Assembly: GCF_003130705.1 (NCBI RefSeq) | Contig: NZ_CP021354.1 | Coordinates: 2,852,001-2,916,000 of the forward strand | Length of the DNA stretch: 64,000 nt | Source: Rhodococcus oxybenzonivorans | GTDB lineage: Bacteria; Actinomycetota; Actinomycetes; Mycobacteriales; Mycobacteriaceae | Direction: 5' to 3' | Shown: piece after piece, positions 57,585 to 64,000 of the stretch | Layout of the letters: each line of letters begins with the position of its first letter | How positions within the stretch are numbered: the first letter of the stretch is position 1 | The notes under the pieces: model-generated | Seen by the model: only the letters and a program-made list of their open reading frames with translations | Told to the model about the DNA's origin: nothing | Database searches by the model: none | Made by a program: the position numbers and the translations under genes

Positions 57585-57790
57585 TCGAACAGCTCCGTCC
57601 GTGCCTGCGACTTCGACGTCCAGGTGCGTCCGTGCAACCATTCCCTCTCGAGTCCAGGGAAGAACGACGCGGCGAGAGCAATGTCGTAACTCGAGCCCAC
57701 CCGTCTCGACTCGGATTGATCTTCTGGCGATGGTGTACGTCGACGAAAGACGCTGCGGTGTACTGTGATCCGCGGTCGCTATGGAAAAGC
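57585..57790 (-). mobile_element. IS3-family transposase remnant
   Basis: Two frames carry parts of the DDE catalytic core of an IS3-type transposase: FHSDRGSQYTAASF in one, and VGSSYDIALAASFFPGLERE followed by LHGRTWTSKSQARTELF in the other. They overlap in order, so a frameshift separates them. The N-terminal part of the catalytic domain, the orfA helix-turn-helix and terminal inverted repeats were not found. The element is dead and short, about 200 bases of recognisable sequence. Confidence 0.7.
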
Positions 57791-58477
57791 ACCCCGAACA
57801 CTGCGTCGACGATTCCAGGCTTGCACACCACAGGATGGGTCAAACGCGGGCCGTCGGGCGTGATCGACACTAACAAACAAGCAATGCGCCCACGACACGG
57901 TGGCAGCGTTGATCGACGCATGGTCGCGGGACGGCTACCGCACCCGAAGTTCGTGACGGAGAGGCTCTGGCCACATCGGTCCACGAGCGCCGCCCCGAGG
58001 TTGTCTACCAGGAAAGCTGGTTGGCGATCGATGCGGAGGAACGGTCGCGGGGACGCGAGCGCGGCCGACCTCGAGTTCAAGCTCACCGATATCAAGGAGA
58101 TGCTCGATATCGCTCACATGGTGATAATTACGGCGAGATAGAGCGCGACCAAGTGCTGCCAACCAATCGGTCGAATATGGCGTCCGCAGCGCACGGAGCC
58201 GCTGGACCTACAGGTGTCTCGCTCTAGCTTCCGGACTCCGAGAAATACGCAAACCTTTGCCTGAAGTTCCTGCACGGGTTGCCCGTCCGGGTTGACCGTT
58301 ATGGGGCTCGCCCGGGTCGTCGGGTCGTGAGTGGGCGAGCGGATAGTTGTGCCACCGCCCGGTGTGGGAGGCCGCCCTGGCTACAAGCGCCAGGCCACTG
58401 ACCGCGAGTCCAAGGCGGCAGCTCACGTCCTGGGAAAACAGGCGAGAATCGATTAGGGCTGCTAAATTCTCCTGTAT
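57791..58477. other. Gene-free stretch upstream of the MFS operon
   Basis: About 690 bases with no credible gene. Short frames on both strands lack family similarity, codon bias or ribosome-binding sites. A few could be further IS debris (the segment around 57890-57930 reads like a broken integrase-type helix) but the evidence is too thin. The base composition is slightly lower in GC than the flanking genes, as expected of accessory spacer. The efflux promoter lies at its right end. Confidence 0.5.
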
Positions 58478-58495
58478 GCGGAGTGAGCGCTCCGC
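58478..58495. promoter_or_regulatory. Probable TetR operator of the MFS-TetR operon
   Basis: GCGGAG (58478-58483) and CTCCGC (58490-58495) form an inverted repeat around TGAGCG; within it GAGCGCTC is itself a perfect palindrome. It lies between a TAAATTCT-like -10 region (about 58462) and the ribosome-binding site at 58502-58506. The TetR gene at the end of the operon is the obvious candidate to bind it. Confidence 0.6.
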
Positions 58496-58513
58496 TTGCT
58501 GTAGGGAGAATCT

Positions 58514-59989
58514 ATGGAAACCGCTTCACGGCGGGCGTCTTATCAGCTGACGTTTGCGGTGCTGACTGTTGGTGTCGGTGCCTTTGCCCTGCTGCAGTCG
58601 CTGGTGATGCCGGTGTTGCCGACCCTCGAGTCGGCGCTGGGCACGACACAGGCCGATATCACGTGGGTGTTGACTGCCTACCTGTTGTCGGCGTCGATCT
58701 TCACCCCGGTCATGGGACGCCTCGGTGACATGCACGGTAAGAAGCGGGTGTTCGTGGTTGCCCTCGCTGCGCTGGCGGTGGGGTCTGTGCTCGCGGCCCT
58801 GGCCACGTCGCTGCCGGTGATGATCGCCGCTCGGGTGATCCAGGGAATCGGAGGCGGGGTGTTGCCGTTGGCCTTCGGGATCATCCGTGACGAGTTCCCG
58901 GAGGAGAAGGTGGTGGGAGCGGTTGGCATGATCGCCGCACTCACCGCTGTCGGCGCCGGTCTCGGCATCGTCCTCGCCGGTCCCATCGTGACCGTGCTGG
59001 GTTACCACTGGCTGTTCTGGATTCCGCTGATCATGGTCGTGCTGGCGGGGTTGGCCGCGCAGATCCTGGTCCCCGAATCCCGTGTTCGCACCGCCGGGAA
59101 GATCAACTGGCTCACCGCACTGCTGCTGTCCGGGTGGCTGGTCGCGTTGCTGCTCGGTGTCAGTCAGGCGCCGAGCTGGGGCTGGTGTTCTCCGATCGTC
59201 ATCGGGCTGCTGGTGGCCGCCGCGGTACTCGTGGCGCTCTGGGTGACGGTGGAATCGCGGTCGGCGAACCCGCTGATCGACATGAAGATGATGCGGATCC
59301 GCAGCGTGTGGGCCGCCAACTTGTTGGCCCTGCTGATGGGGGTCGGCATGTACGCCGCGTTCGGCTTCCTGCCGCAGTTTCTGCAGACACCGCCGTCGGC
59401 AGGTTACGGCTTCGGTGCGTCGGTTACCGAGTCGGGTCTGATGCTGCTGCCGGTGAGCGTGGGCATGTTCGCGCTCGGACTCGCCTCCGGTCGCCTGGCG
59501 GCGCGACTGGGTTCGAAAAACCTGCTGATCGCGGGGTCGATCGTCAGTGCGGTCGGATATTTCGTGGTGGCGCTTGTGCACGAGACCGAAGTGGAAATCT
59601 ACCTCGCCATGTCGTTGGTCGGGATCGGTTTCGGTCTGGCGTTTTCGGCGATGTCGAATGTTGTCGTCGCCGCGGTGCCACCGGAACAGACCGGTGTCGC
59701 GAGCGGTATGAACGCGAACATCCGCACGATCGGCGGCGCACTGGGGGCGGCGTGCATGGCCACCGTTGTCACTGCCGGGGCGTCCTCGTCGGGGGTGCCG
59801 CAGGAATCCGGTTACACCCACGGATTCCTCATGCTGGGTGTCGCGGTGGGTCTCGGCGCCGTCGCGGCCCTGTTCATCCCGGCAATGCAGCGGGACACGA
59901 CCACAAATCTCGAGCGGTCGCCCGAATTGCGACACCCGGAGCTCGCGATGATCGCCGGAGGCACGCTGGTGGGCGACGAATCCGAATGA
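58514..59989 (+). CDS. MFS drug-efflux transporter, DHA2 (14-helix) type
   Basis: A 491-residue major facilitator with about 14 transmembrane helices. Motif A is GRLGDMHGKKRVF, motif C lies in the fifth helix (GAGLGIVLAGPIV), and motif B is near RVIQGIGGGVLPL. This places it in the EmrB/QacA group, which exports amphipathic drugs with protons. ATG at 58514 follows AGGGAGA. It overlaps the TetR gene by 4 bases (ATGA), so the pump and its repressor are co-translated. Confidence 0.92.
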   Translation: METASRRASYQLTFAVLTVGVGAFALLQSLVMPVLPTLESALGTTQADITWVLTAYLLSASIFTPVMGRLGDMHGKKRVFVVALAALAVGSVLAALATSLPVMIAARVIQGIGGGVLPLAFGIIRDEFPEEKVVGAVGMIAALTAVGAGLGIVLAGPIVTVLGYHWLFWIPLIMVVLAGLAAQILVPESRVRTAGKINWLTALLLSGWLVALLLGVSQAPSWGWCSPIVIGLLVAAAVLVALWVTVESRSANPLIDMKMMRIRSVWAANLLALLMGVGMYAAFGFLPQFLQTPPSAGYGFGASVTESGLMLLPVSVGMFALGLASGRLAARLGSKNLLIAGSIVSAVGYFVVALVHETEVEIYLAMSLVGIGFGLAFSAMSNVVVAAVPPEQTGVASGMNANIRTIGGALGAACMATVVTAGASSSGVPQESGYTHGFLMLGVAVGLGAVAALFIPAMQRDTTTNLERSPELRHPELAMIAGGTLVGDESE

Positions 59990-60630
59990 GGTCCGATGTG
60001 AGCGTTCAGGGAAGCGGCAAGGCGCTGCGCCGCGACGCCGCGGAGAATCGGCAACGGCTCCTCGATGCGGCGGCGACCGTGTTCAGTGCACGCGGCTTGG
60101 ATGTGGGTGTCGACGAGATCGCCCGGGTCGCCGGCGTCGGCGTCGGCACCCTCTACCGCCGGTTCCCCACCAAGGATGCGTTGATCAGTGAACTGGTTCG
60201 CCAGGTGCTCGAAGACTTCGTGGCCCTGGCCCGGGATGCCCGTTCCGCGCCGGAGGGCGAGGGTCTGGAGCAGTTGCTCTACGGCAGCGGTGCCATCCTG
60301 GCGTCGAACCGCGGATGCCTGTCGCGTATGTGGAACGACGACGAGACCACCCTTCTCAAGAATGAATATCGTCGAATCCTGGTCGAGTTGCTGGCGCAGG
60401 CCAAGCGGCACGGCCGCATCCGCGAGGATGCCACCGACGCGGACCTGGAGTTGATCCTGTGGTCCCTACGCGGTGTCGTCGCGACAACCCGAGGCGTCAC
60501 CGACACGGGGTGGCGGAGAATCCTGGCCGTGATGATCGCGGGATTGCGGCCCGGCGCAGAGGAGCTCGGAGTGCCGCCGATGAACTCCGAGCACGTCGCG
60601 CACATCAAAGAACTGCTCGATACTCGATAG
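59986..60630 (+). CDS. TetR-family transcriptional repressor of the efflux operon
   Basis: A 214-residue TetR regulator. The helix-turn-helix is RQRLLDAAATVFSARGLDVG, then VDEIARVAGVGVGTLYRRFPTKDAL; the C-terminal part is the ligand-binding helical domain. It overlaps the pump stop and probably represses its own operon at the inverted repeat at 58478-58495, releasing it on binding a pump substrate. ATG at 59986 is used; a GTG four codons later is possible. Confidence 0.92.
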   Translation: MRSDVSVQGSGKALRRDAAENRQRLLDAAATVFSARGLDVGVDEIARVAGVGVGTLYRRFPTKDALISELVRQVLEDFVALARDARSAPEGEGLEQLLYGSGAILASNRGCLSRMWNDDETTLLKNEYRRILVELLAQAKRHGRIREDATDADLELILWSLRGVVATTRGVTDTGWRRILAVMIAGLRPGAEELGVPPMNSEHVAHIKELLDTR

Positions 60631-60663
60631 CGGCCGCTCCGCGGCCCCACGCCGTGCGGCCGC
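60630..60663 (+). terminator. Hairpin after the TetR gene
   Basis: Two copies of the palindrome GCGGCCGC (60630-60637 and 60656-60663) can pair with each other across an 18-base loop, with a further CCGCGG inside the loop. It begins at the last base of the TetR stop codon and is the likely terminator of the efflux operon. Confidence 0.5.
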
Positions 60664-60684
60664 TCGTGGAAGTGCTGATCCGTG

Positions 60685-60840
60685 CCGGACGGGCGCGGAG
60701 ACAGCTAACGGGCACCGGACGGGGACTACGGCATCGATGCGCTGGTCGCCGACCTGACAGCGGTCATCGGTGAGCTGGGGAGAAGTCGGTACGCGTCGGT
60801 GCCTCGATGGGCGGAATGACGTCGATCATCGTCCTCCATC
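60685..60840 (+). pseudogene. Alpha/beta-hydrolase remnant
   Basis: Two frames together read RGDS-stop-RAPDGDYGIDALVADL and then KSVRVGASMGGMTSII, the strand-4 to nucleophile-elbow part (G-x-S-x-G) of an alpha/beta-hydrolase. An in-frame TAA lies at 60706-60708 and one base is missing at about 60781. Nothing of the family is seen before or after, so only about 50 codons survive. The spacer from 60841 to 61102 holds no recognisable gene. Confidence 0.65.
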
Positions 60841-61102
60841 GTGTGCCTTACGACGACCGACTTGCAACCACCGACGCCGGGGCCACCGCAAGGTCGGCCA
60901 GCGTTTTCGGCGGTGTCGACCGTCCCGTGCGCGGAGCGACTATTTCGCGCACCAGGACGGCCGGCAGCGCTGGACCCTTCGGAGCAACCGTATGTCCCAG
61001 GCCCGTCAGGGTGGTCGCCCGATTCGGCAGGATGTGCAGCACGCTTGCGTTTCCGAACAAGCCGCGCGGGTATCCCGTTCGAGGGACGAGGAGGTCTGAG
61101 GA

Positions 61103-61675
61103 ATGCCTGTTTGGGGATGGATTTTGATCGCGGTTATCGTCGTGATTGCCGTGGTGGCCGTCATCGTTGCGCGCTTGGTCAGCAGCCGTCAGCGGACGGA
61201 ACGGCTGAGGGGACGGTTTGGTCCCGAGTACGAGCGGACTGTGGGCGAGGTCGGCAACCTCGATGCCGCGGAGGACGAGCTCGCCGCGCGCGAACGAAAG
61301 CGGGAGAAGCTCGATATCGTCTCGTTGCCGCCCGAGGCGCGGGCGAAGTACGCCGACTCGTGGCGGACGGTGCAGATCGAGTTCGTCGACAATCCGTCCA
61401 GTGCGGTCGGGGCGGCAGACCGGCTCGTGATCCAGGTCATGCGCGAGCGTGGTTACCCGATCGACGACTTCGATCAGCGGGCGGCCGACATTTCGGTGGA
61501 TCACCCGAAGGTCGTCGAGAACTACCGAAGGGCGCACAGCATTTATCTGGCGCAGGAGCAGGGCGACGTCGGTACAGAGGATCAGCGTGAGGCGTTCGTG
61601 CACTATCGAGCGCTATTCGAGCAGTTGCTCGAGACGGATGAGAACAAAGACAAGCCTAAGGAGACGCGCGCATGA
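61103..61675 (+). CDS. Membrane-anchored protein of unknown function, first of a paralogous pair
   Basis: Family known only as uncharacterised in actinobacteria. The 190-residue protein has one N-terminal membrane helix (WGWILIAVIVVIAVVAVIVA), a charged region (LDAAEDELAARERKREKLDI) and a C-terminal helical module: WRTVQIEFVDNPSSAVGAAD, then a central DHPKVVENYRRAHSI and the end EDQREAFVHYRALFEQLLE. The module recurs in the next gene. ATG at 61103 follows GAGGAGG. The stop overlaps the next start by 4 bases (ATGA). Function unknown; scaffold or stress roles cannot be told apart. Confidence 0.8.
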   Translation: MPVWGWILIAVIVVIAVVAVIVARLVSSRQRTERLRGRFGPEYERTVGEVGNLDAAEDELAARERKREKLDIVSLPPEARAKYADSWRTVQIEFVDNPSSAVGAADRLVIQVMRERGYPIDDFDQRAADISVDHPKVVENYRRAHSIYLAQEQGDVGTEDQREAFVHYRALFEQLLETDENKDKPKETRA

Positions 61676-62235
61676 CCACCCCAGATCAGCAACCCGAGAG
61701 CGCCAGCACGACCGGACGGGTTGAATCACCGACGACGGCGCCCGGCACCTCGGGTGAAGGAACCTCGCCGCGGGCAGAAACAACCGAATCGTCGACCGAG
61801 ACTCCCGGCCCAGCAGCCGCGAGCACCCATCGGTCCACGGACCCCTCCAGTTCTCCGGTTGAGGACCAGCGGTCCACGGACGCCTCTCGTTCTCCGGTTG
61901 AGGACCAGCGCTCGACTGATGAGCCCGGCCGCCAACCATCCGTTGAGGAGACTGAATCAGCGTCTGATCAGACACTTTTTGGTGAGGACGAGTTGTCGGT
62001 CCTCCGCTCGCGTTGGGACGAGGTTCAGGCGGGCTTCGTCGATGATCCCAGAGAGTGTGTTCAGAAGGCTGATGGTCTCGTGTCGGACGTCGTCGATCGG
62101 ATTACCACCGGATTCTCGGAGTCCCGTTCGCGGCTCGAGGAGCAGTGGGCTCGGGGCGAAGAGGGTTCGACGGAGGATCTTCGTCTCGCGCTTAAGCGGT
62201 ACCGCGAGTTTTTCCAGCGGCTGCTCGCACTCTGA
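61672..62235 (+). CDS. Disordered-tail protein with the same helical module, second of the pair
   Basis: A 187-residue soluble protein with no family name known to me. Residues 1-100 are disordered and rich in Ser, Thr, Pro and Glu, with a twice-repeated 13-residue unit. The C-terminal 80 residues repeat the module of the upstream gene: RWDEVQAGFVDDPRECVQKAD and the ending EDLRLALKRYREFFQRLLAL. The DRITTGFSESRSRLEEQW segment between them differs from the paralogue. ATG at 61672 overlaps the upstream stop, so the membrane-anchored and soluble forms are made together and may interact through the module. Confidence 0.78.
   Translation: MTTPDQQPESASTTGRVESPTTAPGTSGEGTSPRAETTESSTETPGPAAASTHRSTDPSSSPVEDQRSTDASRSPVEDQRSTDEPGRQPSVEETESASDQTLFGEDELSVLRSRWDEVQAGFVDDPRECVQKADGLVSDVVDRITTGFSESRSRLEEQWARGEEGSTEDLRLALKRYREFFQRLLAL
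61831..61908 (+). repeat. Two tandem 39-base coding repeats
   Basis: 61831-61869 and 61870-61908 are near-identical 39-base units encoding RSTDxSxSPVEDQ, differing at a few positions; a third, degraded start follows (RSTDEP). They lie in the disordered tail of the second paralogue and look like recent duplication. Confidence 0.8.
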
Positions 62236-62569
62236 GGAGCCTAGAGCCAGGAGCAACGGGCTGCGGCCTTACTCCCGGACCACTGCATCCTGCCCAGGGT
62301 TGGCGTTCTCGGTCACCGGGGCAGGAACGATTTGACACGTTCGAAGTTCGTCGAGCACCGGGGAGCTAGACCGGTGGTTGGTGCGGGGATATCGGGCGAC
62401 CCCAACGGGGGTGCAATGTGACGGCGCCGCACTAGCGTTCGAGTATCTCCCTTGCCGGAATTGGGAGATGCGAAAACAAAAGTGGCACTGCGTAGATAGG
62501 GGGCGAATATATAGCGACGTCACCGCGAGGAGGTCACGTTGGTGCGCCGCCTCGGCGCGAGTGGTCGGC
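62236..62569. other. Stretch without a recognisable gene
   Basis: No credible coding sequence, RNA or strong hairpin was found here. A small ACCCC/GGGGGT-type inverted repeat near 62399-62412 is too weak to name. AT-richer patches around 62468-62515 (AAAACAAAAG and AATATATAGCG) stand out in this GC-rich sequence and suggest non-native or promoter DNA, but no gene follows. Confidence 0.4.
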
Positions 62570-62870
62570 TCATATCCGCATGTCGGGCACTTCCGAGATG
62601 GGCGGACAGGTGGATCGGCGACCACGGCGTCTCTGCTGCGCGACCGGTGCGCTGTCCTTCCGCCGTTTGTTCGGATGCCCATAGACCGTGGTGCGCGGCA
62701 CCTTCAGCGTGCCCGCGACCTGGACGACGGTGTGCTCGCCTGCGTCGTAGAGGTGTTGAGTGAGTTCGATCTGATCCGCGCTGAGCTTCAATGGCCCGCC
62801 ACCCTTGCGCCGCGGGCGCGGACCGCGGCCAACTCGTCTCGGGTATTGGCCACCGATCGCCGCGTGGAAC
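62570..62870 (-). pseudogene. Serine-recombinase (resolvase) C-terminal remnant
   Basis: The minus strand carries ANTRDELAAVRARG in one frame and, after a missing base at about 62808-62812, KGGGPLKLSADQIELTQHLY and GTLKVPRTTVYGHPNK in another. This is the end of the catalytic domain and the helix-turn-helix of a Tn3-type resolvase/invertase. The N-terminal catalytic serine region is absent upstream. It is a relic of a mobile element, with no terminal repeats found. Confidence 0.7.
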
Positions 62871-62990
62871 GTTCCGGTTTTTCACACGCACGTCCGATTT
62901 CGACGACGAATTGTTACGCGCCGAGTTCCGCCCGCGTGCGATGGTCGATGTGACCGGCGCTGGGCACGGCACCGGGCGGAAGGAACGCCG

Positions 62991-64000
62991 ATGGTGGGAT
63001 CGGTCTCCGAGGATGAATCGGTGGACGCTGCGCGCACGGCGTACGAGCGCATGCGTGCCGCCCATCTCCACGGGGTGCAGGCGGCGCTAGAGGACCACGT
63101 CGAGCGCCTGGATTGGACGCGGGAGCAGATCGATCGGTACCGCGACCAGCGGCTGCGGGCCTTCCTGGGTTACGCCGTCGAACGGTCGCCTTTTCACGCG
63201 CGCCGATTGCGTGGTCTCGATCCTTCGTCGGCAACGGTCGCCGACCTGGCGCGGTTGCCGATGATGACGAAGCGCGACGCGCAGGACGAATGGGACGCCA
63301 TCGTCACGGTCGCCGACCTCGACCGCACGCGAGCCGAGAGAACACTGGCTGGGCAGCAATGGTTTTCGTACACTCGAGGCGACCAGCAGATCTTCAGCTC
63401 CGGCGGGTCGAGCGGCGTGCGCGGCGTGTACGTATGGGATTGGGGCTTCTTCGTCTCCGCCGCCTCCCTGGCCTGGCGGATGCAGGCGCGGGAGGAGCGG
63501 CGCGGGTCGTCGCCGGCGTCGGGTGCGCGTCTGGCCGTACTGGCTGCGGGCGGCCCACCGCATGCCAGCACACCGCTGTTCGATGTGCCGACCGCACCGG
63601 AGATGAGCACGGTCGTGATCCCGGCGGGCGCACCGTTCGACGAGGTCGTCGCCGCCGTGGCGGCCGCGCGGCCCACGCACCTCGTCGGCTACGCGACGGT
63701 GATCGGTCGCCTTGCCCGCGCGGCGGCGGTGGGCGATCTGCAGATCAGCCCGGTGCGGGTGAGCACCAATTCCGAACCGCTGCTCGAGGAGGATCGCGAG
63801 GCGATTCGGCAGGCGTGGAACATTCCCGTGCACAACCTGTGGGGATCGACCGAGATCGGGGTGCAGGCGGTGGGGTGCGGGCACGGTGAGGGACTGCACC
63901 TGTGCGAGGACGAGGTCGTTCTCGAACGTGTCGACGACGACGGGACGCCGGTCGCTGCCGACATGCCCGCCGCCCGCACGCTGGCCACCGGTCTCGCCAA
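62991..64000 (+). CDS. Adenylate-forming enzyme, PaaK/F390-synthetase-like (3' end outside window)
   Basis: The first 336 residues of an AMP-forming ligase resembling phenylacetate-CoA ligase and coenzyme F390 synthetase-related proteins. Visible motifs are the phosphate-binding loop FSSGGSSGVRG (about residue 130), VGYATVIGRLA, and the adenine-binding LWGSTEIG (about residue 280). N-terminal helices (LDWTREQIDRYRDQRLRAFL) precede LPMMTKRDAQDEWD. ATG at 62991 follows GGAAGGA. The frame is open to the window edge; the C-terminal domain is outside. The acid substrate is unknown. Confidence 0.85.
   Translation, partial: MVGSVSEDESVDAARTAYERMRAAHLHGVQAALEDHVERLDWTREQIDRYRDQRLRAFLGYAVERSPFHARRLRGLDPSSATVADLARLPMMTKRDAQDEWDAIVTVADLDRTRAERTLAGQQWFSYTRGDQQIFSSGGSSGVRGVYVWDWGFFVSAASLAWRMQAREERRGSSPASGARLAVLAAGGPPHASTPLFDVPTAPEMSTVVIPAGAPFDEVVAAVAAARPTHLVGYATVIGRLARAAAVGDLQISPVRVSTNSEPLLEEDREAIRQAWNIPVHNLWGSTEIGVQAVGCGHGEGLHLCEDEVVLERVDDDGTPVAADMPAARTLATGLA

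Noticed and set aside
57880..57960. Possible integrase fragment on the plus strand near 57890-57930
   Set aside because: A short reading resembling ALIDAWSRDGY is too brief and ends at a stop; it could be chance, so it is only mentioned under the gene-free stretch.
62395..62415. Small inverted repeat ACCCC-AAC-GGGGGT
   Set aside because: Too short, with a 3-base loop and no gene ending nearby; chance occurrence in GC-rich DNA is likely.

Overview
The window is high-GC actinobacterial chromosome. Gene content and order point to the Corynebacteriales, most likely Rhodococcus. It holds a full Pup-proteasome locus, mycobacterial-style cobalamin genes around a class A beta-lactamase, several F420-type enzymes and a polyprenol-phosphate-mannose synthase. 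Much of the order recalls the Mycobacterium tuberculosis segment from metH through hisE/hisG, the RecB-like nuclease and trmI, mpa, dop, pup, prcBA, pafABC, tatAC and helY, and then the cob genes. The species assignment is inference; no marker was compared by computation.

Region 1 (1-9.6 kb) is housekeeping: the 3' part of metH, a HAD phosphatase, tRNA uridine hydroxylase trhO, an RluA-type pseudouridine synthase, hisE-hisG, an acyl-CoA thioesterase overlapping a RecB-family nuclease, trmI, and an Mtb12-like lipoprotein. Region 2 (9.8-25.9 kb) is protein degradation and export: the proteasomal ATPase, dop, pup-prcB-prcA coupled by 4-base overlaps, pafA, pafB-pafC, tatA, tatC and helY. A convergent PAP2-lipid kinase fusion is lodged between prcA and pafA. 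Dop deamidates the C-terminal Gln of Pup, PafA ligates Pup to substrates, the ATPase unfolds them into the PrcBA chamber, and PafBC is a transcriptional regulator encoded alongside.

Region 3 (25.9-46.7 kb) holds an exonuclease, an aminopeptidase, ppm1 and the cobalamin genes in two blocks: cobL-cobM-cobK, and cobG-cobH-cobIJ divergent from riboswitch-controlled cobN. Between the blocks lies an accessory pocket with a cupin, two small secreted proteins, an F420-type oxidoreductase, a CitE-like protein, and a LysR regulator flanked by two class A beta-lactamase-fold genes.

Region 4 (46.6-64 kb) is accessory and partly decayed. It contains an internally deleted ADP-ribosylglycohydrolase relic, a sensor-kinase membrane domain without its kinase, an ANTAR gene coupled to a small membrane protein, tldE with a frameshifted tldD, and a TSUP transporter beside a flavoprotein gene broken by three single-base indels. 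Further on are a histidine kinase, an ArsR-SRPBCC pair, an IS3 transposase relic, an MFS-TetR efflux operon, an alpha/beta-hydrolase relic, a tandem pair of uncharacterised paralogues, a resolvase relic and the start of a PaaK-like adenylate-forming enzyme.

No rRNA, tRNA, CRISPR array or intact mobile element was seen. No single clearly new system stands out. The best candidates for uncharacterised biology are the paralogue pair at 61.1-62.2 kb, the two-lactamase/LysR module, and the ANTAR-membrane protein pair.
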